A stretch of DNA of 64,000 bases from Endozoicomonas sp965208385 (GCA_965208385.1 CBDBOO010000007.1:1-64000), one strand, 5' to 3'. Numbered from the stretch's first letter, positions 37,762 to 47,128 are shown. The notes: generated by a model not told the origin, from the sequence alone. Made by a program: numbers and translations.

Positions 37762-38225
37762 ATGGCGCAGGAGGCACCCAGGGCGGTGTCGGTAATTTTT
37801 TGATGGGGCTGGCCATGATGTGTGGCGGTTTTTATATGTTATTGCAGTCCATCAAAGTGACAATGAGTTTTGGCATGGGTGCCCGACTCTTTGGCATGTC
37901 GATGTTTGGGCAGCAGGTGGGCATTACCAGTGGCATGGTGATGATTCCCTTTATCTTCGGTGTCGGTATGCTGTTTTATAACGGTCGGAATTTCATCGGC
38001 TGGTTACTGACTCTGGGATCATTAGCCGCGATGATTTTTGGTGTCATTGCATCCACACAATTCATACTGAAAACCATGACCGCCTTTGAGTTGATCACTA
38101 TTCTTGTGCTCTGTGTGGGTGGACTGGGATTGTTTCTTCGATCTTTGAAAAACTTTGATCAACAGACTGGTCAAACATCTACTGGTCAAACGTCCTCGTC
38201 CGGTATTATTCCGGGGAAAAGATAA
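37758..38225 (+). CDS. Small multi-pass membrane protein of the PspA-flotillin operon
   Basis: A 155-aa protein with a Gly-rich N-terminus and about four hydrophobic helices (FLMGLAMMCGGFYMLL; VMIPFIFGVGMLFY; FIGWLLTLGSLAAMIFGVI; LITILVLCVGGLGLFL), ending in a polar tail with TGQTS repeats. Its ATG overlaps the stop of the ATPase gene (ATGA), so the two are probably translationally coupled. It may be the membrane partner of the ATPase; this is inferred from the arrangement. Family not recognised. Confidence 0.8.
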   Translation: MNGAGGTQGGVGNFLMGLAMMCGGFYMLLQSIKVTMSFGMGARLFGMSMFGQQVGITSGMVMIPFIFGVGMLFYNGRNFIGWLLTLGSLAAMIFGVIASTQFILKTMTAFELITILVLCVGGLGLFLRSLKNFDQQTGQTSTGQTSSSGIIPGKR

Positions 38226-38232
38226 TTGAAGC

Positions 38233-38270
38233 CAACCGGTTTCTTCTATTTTTCAGGAAGAGACCGGTTG
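38233..38270. terminator. Hairpin between convergent operon end and AIM24-family gene
   Basis: CAACCGGT and ACCGGTTG form an 8-bp stem extended by TTTCTTC / GAAGAG inside. It lies in the 87-bp gap between two convergent genes. It lacks a clear T-run on either strand, so its role as a terminator is tentative. Confidence 0.5.
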
Positions 38271-38312
38271 ATTACAGTGGAATCAATGCAGTACGTTCGT
38301 TAAAGATCGACG

Positions 38313-39056
38313 TTAATCACTATCGCCAGTGATACTTGCTGGCGCATGCTGCATTACCCGGTCAGCCAGTCTTGAGAACGGCAGACTCTGAATCCATACT
38401 TTTCCATGACCACTCAAAGTAGCCAGAAATAACCCTTCCCCACCAAAAAACATGCTTTTCAAGCCTTTCACCATCTGGATATCGAAATCAATACCCGAAG
38501 TGAAACCAACAACACAGCCGGTATCGAGACGAAGTGTTTCACCATTCAGTTCTTTTTCTATGACCGATCCGCCAGCATGGGCAAAGGCCATGCCATCACC
38601 GGTCAGCTTCTCGAGAATAAATCCTTCTCCACCAAAAAAACCGGCACCCAGTTTACGCTGAAAAGCAATATCCACTTTGGTTCCCAGGGCGGCACAGAGA
38701 AATGAATCTTTCTGCAGTGTCACTTCTTCACCGAGGGTAGACATATCCAAAGGAATAATGGTGCCCGGAAAGGGAGCAGCGAAGGCAACTTTCTGTTTAC
38801 CAGAGCCTTCATTGGTAAAGTGTGTCATGAAGATAGATTCACCGGTGATCATCCTTTTTCCGGCACTGAACAGCTTTCCCATAAACCCCTGATTTACGTC
38901 TGAACCATCACCCATTTTGCTCTCGAAGATAATATTTTCTTCCAGATAATTCATGGCGCCCGCTTCGGCAATGACGCTCTCACCCGGATCGAGCTCCACC
39001 TCAACCATCTGCATGGATTCACCAATCAATCGGTAATCAATTTCATGACAATGCAT
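38313..39056 (-). CDS. AIM24 / TIGR00266 family protein
   Basis: A 247-aa protein of the AIM24 (DUF124, TIGR00266) family: beta-rich with repeated Gly-containing strands (VELDPGESVIAEAGAMNYLEE, GSGKQKVAFAAPFPGTIIPLD, FGGEGLFLATLSGHGKVWIQS). The yeast homologue supports mitochondrial inner-membrane architecture; the bacterial function is not established. It is convergent with the PspA-flotillin operon, so it is not part of the same transcript, but its membrane-related family makes the neighbourhood suggestive. Confidence 0.9.
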   Translation of the reverse strand: MHCHEIDYRLIGESMQMVEVELDPGESVIAEAGAMNYLEENIIFESKMGDGSDVNQGFMGKLFSAGKRMITGESIFMTHFTNEGSGKQKVAFAAPFPGTIIPLDMSTLGEEVTLQKDSFLCAALGTKVDIAFQRKLGAGFFGGEGFILEKLTGDGMAFAHAGGSVIEKELNGETLRLDTGCVVGFTSGIDFDIQMVKGLKSMFFGGEGLFLATLSGHGKVWIQSLPFSRLADRVMQHAPASITGDSD

Positions 39057-39166
39057 AGCCTTTCCCTGTTAAATTCAATGAAGTGTTTTACCAGAAGTGA
39101 AGTGTATCACCGGGAATCAAACCCGTTAATATTCTTTTTCTGCACCCGGTTGTTTATACTGCTCCG

Positions 39167-39766
39167 ATGAGAAAACGTTCATCAATCCGGATTCCGGCAG
39201 ACAATGCCGAATTGAAACTCTATCCTGACTTTCTTAAAGAGGCCGATGCTGACAGTCTATTCGGACAGCTACTAAAGGAAACACCCTGGCATCAGGATCT
39301 GATAAAACTGTATGGAAAAACCATGCCTATTCCCCGACTGCAGGCCTGGTATGGTGACAGGAACTGCCACTACCGCTATTCAGGCATTGATCTTGAGCCT
39401 CAGCCATGGACTTCTACTCTTCAGAATATCCGTTCCTCTGTTGAAGCACTTTGTCAGCATGAATTAAATTCGGTTTTACTCAATCAATATCGCCACGGCC
39501 AGGACAGTAATGGCTGGCATTCCGACAATGAACCCGAGCTGGGGGAAAATCCGGTTATCGCGTCCCTGAGTCTGGGGGAAATAAGGCGATTCCGGTTACG
39601 CCATCGCTATAATAAAGAGCTGGAGCCTATCTCACTGGACCTACCATCCGGATCATTGTTGATAATGGCCGGTGAAACCCAGAAATACTGGCAACACTGC
39701 ATCACTAAAACCCGCCGAACGGTTGGTGCCAGAATCAATCTCACTTTCAGAAAACTTGTTTCATAA
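39167..39766 (+). CDS. AlkB-like 2OG-Fe(II) dioxygenase
   Basis: A 199-aa protein with the AlkB-type double-stranded beta-helix. The iron ligands are visible: HxD in NGWHSDNEPELG, and the distal His in YWQHCITKTRR followed by the 2-oxoglutarate-binding Arg (RTVGARINLTFR). The substrate lid region PRLQAWYGD is typical of AlkB homologues related to ALKBH2/3 that reverse alkylation damage on DNA or RNA. No Ada-like regulatory site was noticed. It stands 45 bp before the DTW gene on the same strand. Confidence 0.92.
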   Translation: MRKRSSIRIPADNAELKLYPDFLKEADADSLFGQLLKETPWHQDLIKLYGKTMPIPRLQAWYGDRNCHYRYSGIDLEPQPWTSTLQNIRSSVEALCQHELNSVLLNQYRHGQDSNGWHSDNEPELGENPVIASLSLGEIRRFRLRHRYNKELEPISLDLPSGSLLIMAGETQKYWQHCITKTRRTVGARINLTFRKLVS

Positions 39767-39811
39767 TCAGATACTGCGTATCCCTTCAATAGAGTATTCA
39801 GGATAACAACG

Positions 39812-40438
39812 ATGTCACCGGAACCGGTCAGATCAAAAAGAGAAAAATGCCTGCGATGTCAGCGTCCGCTGAACTACTGTTACTGTTCCGAAATCAAAGA
39901 AACGGAAGCCTGTATTGACCTTATTATTTTGCAGCATCCGAAAGAAACCCACCATCCCATGAATACGGCCCGGATTGCTGAAATTGGTTTCAGAAATTGC
40001 CAGATTTTTGTTGGGGAAGACTTCTCTGATAACAGGGATCTAAAAGAAATACTCAGTCAGAAAAAATGCGCCCTGTTATTTCCAGGAAAAAATGCTGTCA
40101 ATGCCAGCGAATTAACTGAGCAGGATATGCCTGAGATGATGATTATTCTGGACGGCACATGGCGTAAAGCGCGTAAGATTTTCCATTGCAATCCTGTTTT
40201 ACAAGCACTTCCTTCAATATTCCTTGACCACAACCTGACATCAGATTACCGCATTCGCAAAGTTCCCTCACCGGAAGCCCTTTCCACCATTGAGGCAGCA
40301 GTGGTATTGTTAAGACAAATAGATAAAAATAAATCTGTACATCAATCCCTGTTAAACGCCTTTGACAAAATGATTCAAATGCAAATCAATCGAATGGGGA
40401 AAGCGGTGTATGAAAAAAACTATGCTCATCGAAATTAA
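39812..40438 (+). CDS. tapT: DTW-domain tRNA-uridine aminocarboxypropyltransferase
   Basis: A 208-aa protein of the DTW family. It starts with a Cys cluster (CLRCQRPLNYCYC), followed by ILQHPKETHHPMNTARIA and the DTW signature, here DGTW in ILDGTWRKARKIF. E. coli TapT (YfiP) makes acp3U47 in tRNA by transferring the aminocarboxypropyl group of SAM. AGGATAA lies upstream of the ATG. Which tRNA position is modified here is assumed from the family. Confidence 0.85.
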   Translation: MSPEPVRSKREKCLRCQRPLNYCYCSEIKETEACIDLIILQHPKETHHPMNTARIAEIGFRNCQIFVGEDFSDNRDLKEILSQKKCALLFPGKNAVNASELTEQDMPEMMIILDGTWRKARKIFHCNPVLQALPSIFLDHNLTSDYRIRKVPSPEALSTIEAAVVLLRQIDKNKSVHQSLLNAFDKMIQMQINRMGKAVYEKNYAHRN

Positions 40439-40474
40439 CTTACTGACATCAACATGGATTGTTAACGACGAACA

Positions 40475-42007
40475 ATGAATAATCTGTTCAAAAGGCCCCT
40501 GTTCAAAATGCCTCTTTTTAAAAAGCTTCTTTTCAAAGAACCTCTTTCTCCCTGGACTGCCTGCCTGTTTATAATTGTATCGGCTCTGGTGATTCGTTTA
40601 CTGGGCATTGGTTTCTATCCGCTGCAGGATACTTCAGAAGCCCGCTATGGTGAAATGGTTCGTCTAATGGTGGAAACCAATGACTGGATCACGCCCTGGT
40701 TTGACTACGGCATTCCATTCTGGGGCAAACCCCCTCTGTTTATCTGGCTTTCTGCACTATCATTCAAAATTTTTGGCATTAATGAATTTGCTGCCCGCCT
40801 GCCGTCGCTGATCTGCAGCCTGGGTGTCATCTGGCTGACCTGGCGACTGACCGTGTTTCAATTGGGACGTTCACAGGCGAGACTGGCCGTATTAATTCTG
40901 GTCAGCACCGCCATGTTTCTGGTTCTTTCCGGTGCCTTACTGGCTGAACCTGTCATGTTACTTTCAATTACCATGATCCTGACTGCCTTCTGGATTAGCT
41001 GGAATTCAGAGTACCGGCAGGAAACACGCCGATGGCAGTATATTTTTTTTATAGCCTGTGGAACAGCTCTTTTGTCAAAAGGGCCTGCTGCCCTGGTACT
41101 TGCCGGACTGCCTGTTTTTTTCTGGTGTCTTCCGGAAAACAGATTGTTGCTGCTCTGGAAAAAATTCCCCTGGGTTAAAGGCACCCTGATAACCATGCTC
41201 GTGGCCCTGCCCTGGTATATTGCAGCTGAAATCAAAACCCCGGGGTTTCTGGATTACTTTATTATTGGTGAGCATTTTTCCCGATACACAGACAGTGGCT
41301 GGGATGGTGATCAGTATGGCAACGCTCATATTCGCCCTCTGGGCATTATATGGGTGCGCTGGCTACAGGGTGGCTTTCCCTGGTCTCTGATCATTGTTGC
41401 CATTGGCATTAAGTTTCTCTGGAATCGGTTCAAGGGGCATAAAGAAAACATCAATCAATGGCAGGGCTTTCTTCTCTTATGGCTTCTGGTTCCCCTGATT
41501 TTCTTCACCTTTTCACGAAACCTTATCTGGACCTATGCCCTGCCTGTGGCGCCCGCTATGGCTATTTTGCTGGCTACATACTGGAGCAATAGCTGGAGCA
41601 ATCAATGGTCGACTGTCACAAAACGAATTCTGATCATAGCCACCCTAACCCCGGTCCTTATGTTGATTGTCACAGGCGCCCTGATCAAAGGATTAGGTAA
41701 ACCATCCCAGAAAGAGCTTATTGAAAGCATTCCGCACATAAGCAGTAACATTCAATCAGAAAGGTCTGGTGACATAATCTATTGGCAGAGCCGTCCCTTT
41801 TCAGCCCGTTACTATTCATCCGGCAAAGCATTACTCATTAATGATCTGGATAAATTACAGGACACTCTTGATGATAACAAAAGGGATTACCTGGTCACCA
41901 AAAAGAAGCTGTTTAATCAGTTACCTCCAAATATCCGGAATCATTTTACCGAACTCAGGGAATATGGACGATGGAAACTCCTGGAGGAAAAAACAAAAGC
42001 GCAATAA
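40475..42007 (+). CDS. ArnT-like glycosyltransferase (GT83/GT39 family)
   Basis: A 510-aa multi-pass inner-membrane protein. The first periplasmic loop has the family signature (LQDTSEARYGEMVRLMVETNDW and WGKPPLFIWLSALSF), with acidic residues expected for catalysis. ArnT-type enzymes transfer a sugar from an undecaprenyl-phosphate donor to lipid A or other targets; the acceptor here cannot be told. The extreme N-terminus is a run of degenerate tetrapeptides (LFKRP LFKMP LFKK LLFKEP) from a 12-bp repeat, which lengthens the cytoplasmic start. The short C-terminal domain fits smaller members of the family. Confidence 0.85.
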   Translation: MNNLFKRPLFKMPLFKKLLFKEPLSPWTACLFIIVSALVIRLLGIGFYPLQDTSEARYGEMVRLMVETNDWITPWFDYGIPFWGKPPLFIWLSALSFKIFGINEFAARLPSLICSLGVIWLTWRLTVFQLGRSQARLAVLILVSTAMFLVLSGALLAEPVMLLSITMILTAFWISWNSEYRQETRRWQYIFFIACGTALLSKGPAALVLAGLPVFFWCLPENRLLLLWKKFPWVKGTLITMLVALPWYIAAEIKTPGFLDYFIIGEHFSRYTDSGWDGDQYGNAHIRPLGIIWVRWLQGGFPWSLIIVAIGIKFLWNRFKGHKENINQWQGFLLLWLLVPLIFFTFSRNLIWTYALPVAPAMAILLATYWSNSWSNQWSTVTKRILIIATLTPVLMLIVTGALIKGLGKPSQKELIESIPHISSNIQSERSGDIIYWQSRPFSARYYSSGKALLINDLDKLQDTLDDNKRDYLVTKKKLFNQLPPNIRNHFTELREYGRWKLLEEKTKAQ

Positions 42008-42017
42008 GAGATTTTTT

Positions 42018-42270
42018 ATTGAACCTGGATTCAGCAGTTTGATGCGGATTTTGTGGGAAATCCGGGCGTTCTCAGCAAGGCGCGACGTGTAGCCAATGGC
42101 CGTAGTCCGAGGCAAACGGCGCAACGCGGCTGAGGACGTTCAGATTTTTCACAAAACCGCAGAGCGAACTCTGACTCAGTTAGCAGATGAGCAATAAATT
42201 CATCGCTAAGGCTTTAACTCCAAGGGTCTAAGGAAAACTTTAGCGCCCAACTGCTGAATCTAGGTTGAAC
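42018..42270. repeat. Inverted-repeat-bounded intergenic element (about 253 bp)
   Basis: Near-identical ends in opposite orientation (ATTGAACCTGGATTCAGCAG and, reversed, GTTCAACCTAGATTCAGCAG) bound a non-coding stretch between the ArnT-like gene and tetR. No clear target duplication is visible. It is either a MITE or a large palindromic repeat. Confidence 0.6.
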
Positions 42271-42333
42271 AGATAATCTCTGCTAGATTGATCTTACATT
42301 GAGTAACGCTGTTAACGAACTAGCTATCAGAAT

Positions 42334-42939
42334 ATGGGACGACAGTCAGTCTTTGACAAGAAACAGGTACTGGATAATGCCCTGGAGCTTTTTTGGTCCA
42401 GGGGGTACGCTGCCGCCTCTTTAAAACAACTGGAAGACGTAACAGATATGCACCCGGGCAGTCTCTATTACCACTTTCAAAGTAAAGAGTGTCTCTATGT
42501 TGCCGTTTTAAAGCATTATATACAGTGTCATCTTCAGCCAAGAATTGACCGAAACCTTTATAAAGGTCCTCCCGGTTCAGGTCTCAGACGGTTTCTCACA
42601 TCAGGCTATCGCCATCCCAGTGAATTACAATTCAAAAGCTGTTGCTTTCTTGCCTGCACCTGCACAGAACTCCATCTGTTACCTCAGGATGCCAGCGATC
42701 TGGTTCAGAAAGGCCTGAATAACATTGTTAAAGGTCTGGATAGAGCCATCAGAAAAGCCAACCTCATATCCGATTCACCCAGGCAACATGAAGACGCTCA
42801 TCATCATGACAACAAGCAGGTCAATGAGCTTCTGAATCTCTACCTGAGTCTGCAGCTTATGACTCGGGTTGATCACAATCAGCACAGACTGGATCAACGG
42901 GTTAAAGATGGTCTCGATATAATATTCAACGTCAGGTGA
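42334..42939 (+). CDS. TetR-family transcriptional regulator
   Basis: A 201-aa protein with a TetR-type N-terminal helix-turn-helix (KKQVLDNALELFWSRGYAAASLKQLEDVTDMHPGSLYYHF, the last part being the recognition helix). The C-terminal ligand domain is helical, contains CCFLACTCTELHLL and a His-rich stretch (HEDAHHHDNKQ) that might bind metal, and does not identify a ligand. It overlaps or abuts the PAP2 gene, which may be its target or operon partner. Confidence 0.9.
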   Translation: MGRQSVFDKKQVLDNALELFWSRGYAAASLKQLEDVTDMHPGSLYYHFQSKECLYVAVLKHYIQCHLQPRIDRNLYKGPPGSGLRRFLTSGYRHPSELQFKSCCFLACTCTELHLLPQDASDLVQKGLNNIVKGLDRAIRKANLISDSPRQHEDAHHHDNKQVNELLNLYLSLQLMTRVDHNQHRLDQRVKDGLDIIFNVR

Positions 42940-42944
42940 CATTA

Positions 42945-43883
42945 ATGGATTCAGTTGCCCTGATTACCGAATTACAAGAATTTCTGATGCCTTTTGCCGA
43001 TTACCTGCGCTGGCTTTCGCTTCATACGTATGCAAAGTTCTATCTTATAATCACCGCTGCACTCTACTGGAGCGGCTATGCTGTGATCGGAGCACGGCTC
43101 ACCTGCGGCATTCTGATGAGCACTATAGTATTCGGTTGTTGTCGTCATTTCTTCATCTCTCCACGGCCCTACTGGGAATACCAGAACCTGTTTCAGGGTG
43201 TTACAGAAAGGGCACACGGTATGCCTTCAGGACACAGTCAGAATGCCATTGTATTCTGGGGGCTTTCAGCCTGGAGTATACGAAAGATCAGTTTTTGGCT
43301 TATCGCCCTGATGATCTCGATGACCATTGCAGTATCAAGACTGTTTCTGGCCGTTCATTATCCTGTACAGGTACTGGCGGGTCTTGGTCTCGGGATTTTA
43401 TTCCTTTTTCTCTGGTCGATTCTCGAAACACGGATACTCCATTGGTTGAAACAGAAAACTCTGAGAAAACAACTGTTTATTATTTTTCTGATCAGCAGCC
43501 TGCCTCTCGTCATAACGCTGAGTATTCAACACCTTTTTGAACTGGTTATTAACAATGAAAATTCATTTCCTTACCAGAAACTCTTTTTTTATACCGGCTT
43601 GCTTTCAGGAGCAGCAGTGGGTTGCAAGATGGCATTTCTTTCGGGAAAAATGACTCAATGCCCGACGACCTTCAAGTTAATTGTCACCCGGACATTACCG
43701 GGGTTGATTCTGGTTATCCTGATGTGGAAACTAAGACTCACCTCACCTGAATTTATAGAAAGTCCCGCAGTACTCTATTCACTGTTATGGTTTCAGGGAT
43801 GCATGATTGCATTTTGGTCCAGCTATCTCTGGCCTTTAATTCATCAAAAGCTATGCACAGTCACTGATCGAACAGTAACATAG
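42945..43883 (+). CDS. PAP2-family membrane phosphatase
   Basis: A protein of about 312 aa with the three PAP2 motifs: CRHFFISPRPYW (K/R-x6-RP type), PSGHSQN and SRLFLAVHYPVQV (SR-x5-H). It is a multi-pass membrane protein (at least six hydrophobic segments), probably acting on a lipid phosphate or pyrophosphate such as undecaprenyl-PP or phosphatidylglycerol phosphate. The frame allows a GTG start at 42936, but AGGTGA at 42934-42939 correctly spaces the ATG at 42945, which is chosen. Only a few bases separate it from tetR. Confidence 0.88.
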   Translation: MDSVALITELQEFLMPFADYLRWLSLHTYAKFYLIITAALYWSGYAVIGARLTCGILMSTIVFGCCRHFFISPRPYWEYQNLFQGVTERAHGMPSGHSQNAIVFWGLSAWSIRKISFWLIALMISMTIAVSRLFLAVHYPVQVLAGLGLGILFLFLWSILETRILHWLKQKTLRKQLFIIFLISSLPLVITLSIQHLFELVINNENSFPYQKLFFYTGLLSGAAVGCKMAFLSGKMTQCPTTFKLIVTRTLPGLILVILMWKLRLTSPEFIESPAVLYSLLWFQGCMIAFWSSYLWPLIHQKLCTVTDRTVT

Positions 43884-43922
43884 GCTACATACATCCCTTA
43901 AATTGCACTTCGAAAACTAATC

Positions 43923-44918
43923 ATGACCATCAAACAAATCATTGTTCATCAACTGGATCGATCTCCAGAAACTGAAAATCTTCAGGCAATTCAGGCCAAT
44001 GACTGCCTGACAGCAACGCCCGCCCTGGAAGCCATGCTGGAAGATCTGCTGCAAACCTATAATAAAAAGCAGGATAAACAGTATGGCCACTTTACCGAAA
44101 AGTCTGAAGATTCCCTGCCTTTCCAATTGAGCCAGTACTTCGAAAATCAACTTTCATTTACCGAACTCAGCATCAGCGCACTGAATCAGCTTCGAGAGAA
44201 ACTGGACGAAGCCGGAGCACTGGGGGGAGGATATGTACTGTTTGCGGACTATCAACAGGGACTTACCCGTTACCTCCTGCTGTGCATGTTAAGCAGCCAG
44301 GTCAGCGTTACGGTGACCGATGATTTGAATATCGAAGACACGTCGTACCTTGATACGGCAAAGATGTCTCTGGCCTGCAGAATCAATATGACTGAATGGC
44401 AGAAAAACCCGGAGAGCGCCAGATACCTATCCTTTTTACGCCCCAGAGGTGGTAAAAGGCTGAGTGATGTTTTCCAGCAGGCTATTGGCTGCAGTGAGAC
44501 CAGCAGCAGCAAAGATGAAGCAGACACACTGGTTAACGCGGTAACCGGTTATTGCAAAGAGGAGCCTTCAGAAGAACACCGGGCTGTTGTCAAACGTCAG
44601 GTCTACGACTACTGTCAAAGCAAGCTGGAGGAAGGTGAAAGCCTTTCCCTGGAGGAACTGACCGGACATCTCAGCGAAGCGGGACCGGATGCATTTGAAA
44701 AGTATGTGAACACCCGGGATTACGATATGGCCGCTCCAATGACTCCGGAACGGCGGACCTTAACGAAGCTGGTTCGTTACACCGGTCGTAGCAAAGGTCT
44801 TAACCTGGCTTTTGATGCAGAGCTACTGGGCAGTCAGGTTCGTTACGATGAAATAAAAGACCAGATTATTATCACTGGGGTTCCTGACAAACTGAAAGAT
44901 CAACTGAAGCAGAGTTAA
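43923..44918 (+). CDS. yejK: Nucleoid-associated protein YejK (NdpA)
   Basis: A 331-aa member of the 37-kDa nucleoid-associated protein family, found widely in gammaproteobacteria and interacting with topoisomerases. Family features include the start (IKQIIVHQLD), FxDYQxGxTRYLLLCML, and the central SFLRPRGGKRLSDVFQQAIGC. Length is normal (E. coli 335 aa). It is the last housekeeping gene before the duplicated accessory region. Confidence 0.95.
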   Translation: MTIKQIIVHQLDRSPETENLQAIQANDCLTATPALEAMLEDLLQTYNKKQDKQYGHFTEKSEDSLPFQLSQYFENQLSFTELSISALNQLREKLDEAGALGGGYVLFADYQQGLTRYLLLCMLSSQVSVTVTDDLNIEDTSYLDTAKMSLACRINMTEWQKNPESARYLSFLRPRGGKRLSDVFQQAIGCSETSSSKDEADTLVNAVTGYCKEEPSEEHRAVVKRQVYDYCQSKLEEGESLSLEELTGHLSEAGPDAFEKYVNTRDYDMAAPMTPERRTLTKLVRYTGRSKGLNLAFDAELLGSQVRYDEIKDQIIITGVPDKLKDQLKQS

Positions 44919-45063
44919 AACAGTTATATACCATTGAATTTCAAGGTGCTGGATTATTGGTTCTTACTAACTGGTACGAAAGCCCCCAATTACTTTTGCA
45001 TAAATTGCTGGGGTTTCGCTTGTTTACAGCTTGACTGAATCTCCAAATACTTTGGGTATAGAC

Positions 45064-45810
45064 ATGGCGCAACCTGGGTTCATTCAGATAGTTCGGAAGA
45101 TAGCTCTGAAGATAGCTCTGAAGATAGTTCGGAAGATAGTTCGGACAGCGGGAGTCATCTGTATTCTGCTGTTTCCTGCTTTTAGCAAGGCCGTACAGTA
45201 CTGCCCTCTGTGCAACCATATCTGCACTGAAGACTACTGCACGATTCACACCAACATCAGCTGCATTGAACGATCTGAAAACAGTGACAGCCACAGGCTG
45301 TCACTGCCCAAACAACGGATACCAGCGTTACTGGCACTGGGAGATGCCATAACCATCAATGCACAGACTTTTACCACCATGCTGAAGGAAACTTTCTGTG
45401 GACAACCACAAAATTACGGCATCCATCCTCCAAGTTATCTGAGCTCTCTTAACATCGACCTAGCATCATCAGAATCCTTGGAATCACTCACCAGCATTTG
45501 GCCCGGTGCACACTCTCTCTCAAAAGAACTTATTCAGACAAACCTTGAAAATCACGTGTTTTTTTTTGGTGTATTTATTGGTCAAAAAAAAATCGAGGTT
45601 AAAAACCGATGTCACCACACATTTATCATCCATGTTGACCGCAACCTCCATTCAACCTTTTTAGTCTGGCTGGATGGTCATCAGACACCAATCGCCGCTC
45701 TCTATACAAGTCGGAATTTGATTATCCTGTTGACAGAGCTGCTTCATTCCCTGGAGATTATCGAGCTGCATATTTTTGATACTTACTCATCTGATACGTC
45801 TAATGTTTAA
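45064..45810 (+). CDS. Secreted Cys-rich protein A1 with variable signal-peptide repeat
   Basis: A protein of about 248 aa of unknown family. ATG 45064 (MAQPGFIQ) is preferred to an upstream TTG. The N-terminus is five tetrapeptide units (IVRK, IALK, IALK, IVRK, IVRT) followed by a hydrophobic core (AGVICILLFPAFSKA): together a signal peptide with an expanded basic N-region. The mature part begins with a Cys cluster (YCPLCNHICTEDYCTIHTNISC) that could bind metal or form disulfides, then a beta-rich C-terminal half. It converges with B1 at 62 bp. Confidence 0.75.
   Translation: MAQPGFIQIVRKIALKIALKIVRKIVRTAGVICILLFPAFSKAVQYCPLCNHICTEDYCTIHTNISCIERSENSDSHRLSLPKQRIPALLALGDAITINAQTFTTMLKETFCGQPQNYGIHPPSYLSSLNIDLASSESLESLTSIWPGAHSLSKELIQTNLENHVFFFGVFIGQKKIEVKNRCHHTFIIHVDRNLHSTFLVWLDGHQTPIAALYTSRNLIILLTELLHSLEIIELHIFDTYSSDTSNV
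45088..45147. repeat. 12-bp repeat in A1, five units
   Basis: Units of the type ATAGTTCGGAAG or ATAGCTCTGAAG occur five times in frame, coding for the basic N-region of the signal peptide. The homologous arrays have nine units in A2 and seven in A3. Confidence 0.95.
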
Positions 45811-45871
45811 CCCGAATCAGAATAGACTCTCTATTGCTTTTTCCTGGGTAAGCCCCTGACAGGGCATAATG

Positions 45872-47128
45872 TTATCCAAAGAAAAAATGAGCCCTTCCAT
45901 ATCCTCGCATCTCTTTTGCCTTGCTGTCCCCTTCCCAGGCTTTTTGATACCAGTGAAAATGGGTTGGTTCGAATCCCTCATATGGTGCAATCCTTTCTTC
46001 TTGATAAGCTGCTCTGGTCATATACATCGGAATTATCAATCTCAATATAAAAGGTAGATAGCCATAACAGTTGTAACTATGACAAGCATGAACCTCATCG
46101 GACTGATCAAGCCAGAGTGAAAGTAATGTATAAGTTTTCATTTCTGCCATGTACAGAAACCGTTGCAGGCTTTTATAAGAAGATTCAGAAATTCGGTGAG
46201 AAGTACCTTCCTGGCTGAAGTCAGATATCGGGTTCCAGCCAACAGACATACCCTGTTCCAATCCAATATTGATATCAGATTCAAAGGTATGTTCAACCAC
46301 CAGAAAAGCGATAAATCGTATAAGTTTTTCCAGGGGATTTATACCGCGATAGTCGTCATACATTTCAGACAAGAACCGCTCCCTTAAGACGATATAGTCA
46401 CTTTCAGGCAGACCCAGATGATAGAACAGGAAGTTCGCCGTCTGTCTCGTATCGACTCGAGAGGGTTCATAGTGGCCATTACTGTTTCTGATGTAATAGA
46501 ATAATTCCCGGGCTTTTTCCTCATAATCCTTTAAATCAGAAAAATCCGCTGAAAATAAATGATAGTACTTTGGTTTAGGTTGAGGCCAGCCTCTGTTTGT
46601 GAAGGAATCGTTAATAGTTGTGGCAAGACTGTGACTTACCATCTCATAGAGCTGATACCTCATTTCGCTGACGTTATCCACGGAATAATCACTGAGCATA
46701 TTGTTGAGCACATCATTTTTTTTCAATGCTTCACGATGCTGTTCCCCAGCTCTGACTGCAACATAGAAAGGCCTTAACACATCAAGTCCAAACTCAATCT
46801 GACTCTCATTGGGAACACTGTTTATTAAAGCATCCAGCCTCTGCCTGTTCGTTGGTCGCTCAATCTGTGGCTGTAATTCATCAGCACCCTGATTGTCACT
46901 TCTCATTGGGGCTGCCCGATTCTTCCTCCAGATTTCCTCCTGTTTCTTCCTTGCTTCTGACGCTCTTCTTTTTTGAGCAAACCGGCTCAGCTGACCCTGC
47001 GCCTGATGAATGCTTGAGGGCATTAAGTACGGCTTGGTGTACCCTTTATTAAAGTCTTCCCAACCGGCAAGGGTGAGAGCACTGAACAAGCTGGCGACCA
47101 GCAGTGCTACTGCTTTTTTATATCCCAT
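45872..47128 (-). CDS. Secreted protein B1 of unknown family
   Basis: A protein of about 418 aa from ATG 47128 (MGYKKAVALLVASLFSALTLA, a classic signal peptide); the frame is open further up to 47176. The mature protein is helical with a charged region after the signal (KRRASEARKKQEEIWRKN), aromatic-rich stretches (YYHLFSADFSDLKDYEEKARELFYY) and a C-terminal part with HACHSYNCYGYLPF and ending HFFFG. No enzymatic motif is recognised. It is nearly identical to B2 at 53663. It converges with A1. Confidence 0.75.
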   Translation of the reverse strand: MGYKKAVALLVASLFSALTLAGWEDFNKGYTKPYLMPSSIHQAQGQLSRFAQKRRASEARKKQEEIWRKNRAAPMRSDNQGADELQPQIERPTNRQRLDALINSVPNESQIEFGLDVLRPFYVAVRAGEQHREALKKNDVLNNMLSDYSVDNVSEMRYQLYEMVSHSLATTINDSFTNRGWPQPKPKYYHLFSADFSDLKDYEEKARELFYYIRNSNGHYEPSRVDTRQTANFLFYHLGLPESDYIVLRERFLSEMYDDYRGINPLEKLIRFIAFLVVEHTFESDINIGLEQGMSVGWNPISDFSQEGTSHRISESSYKSLQRFLYMAEMKTYTLLSLWLDQSDEVHACHSYNCYGYLPFILRLIIPMYMTRAAYQEERIAPYEGFEPTHFHWYQKAWEGDSKAKEMRGYGRAHFFFG

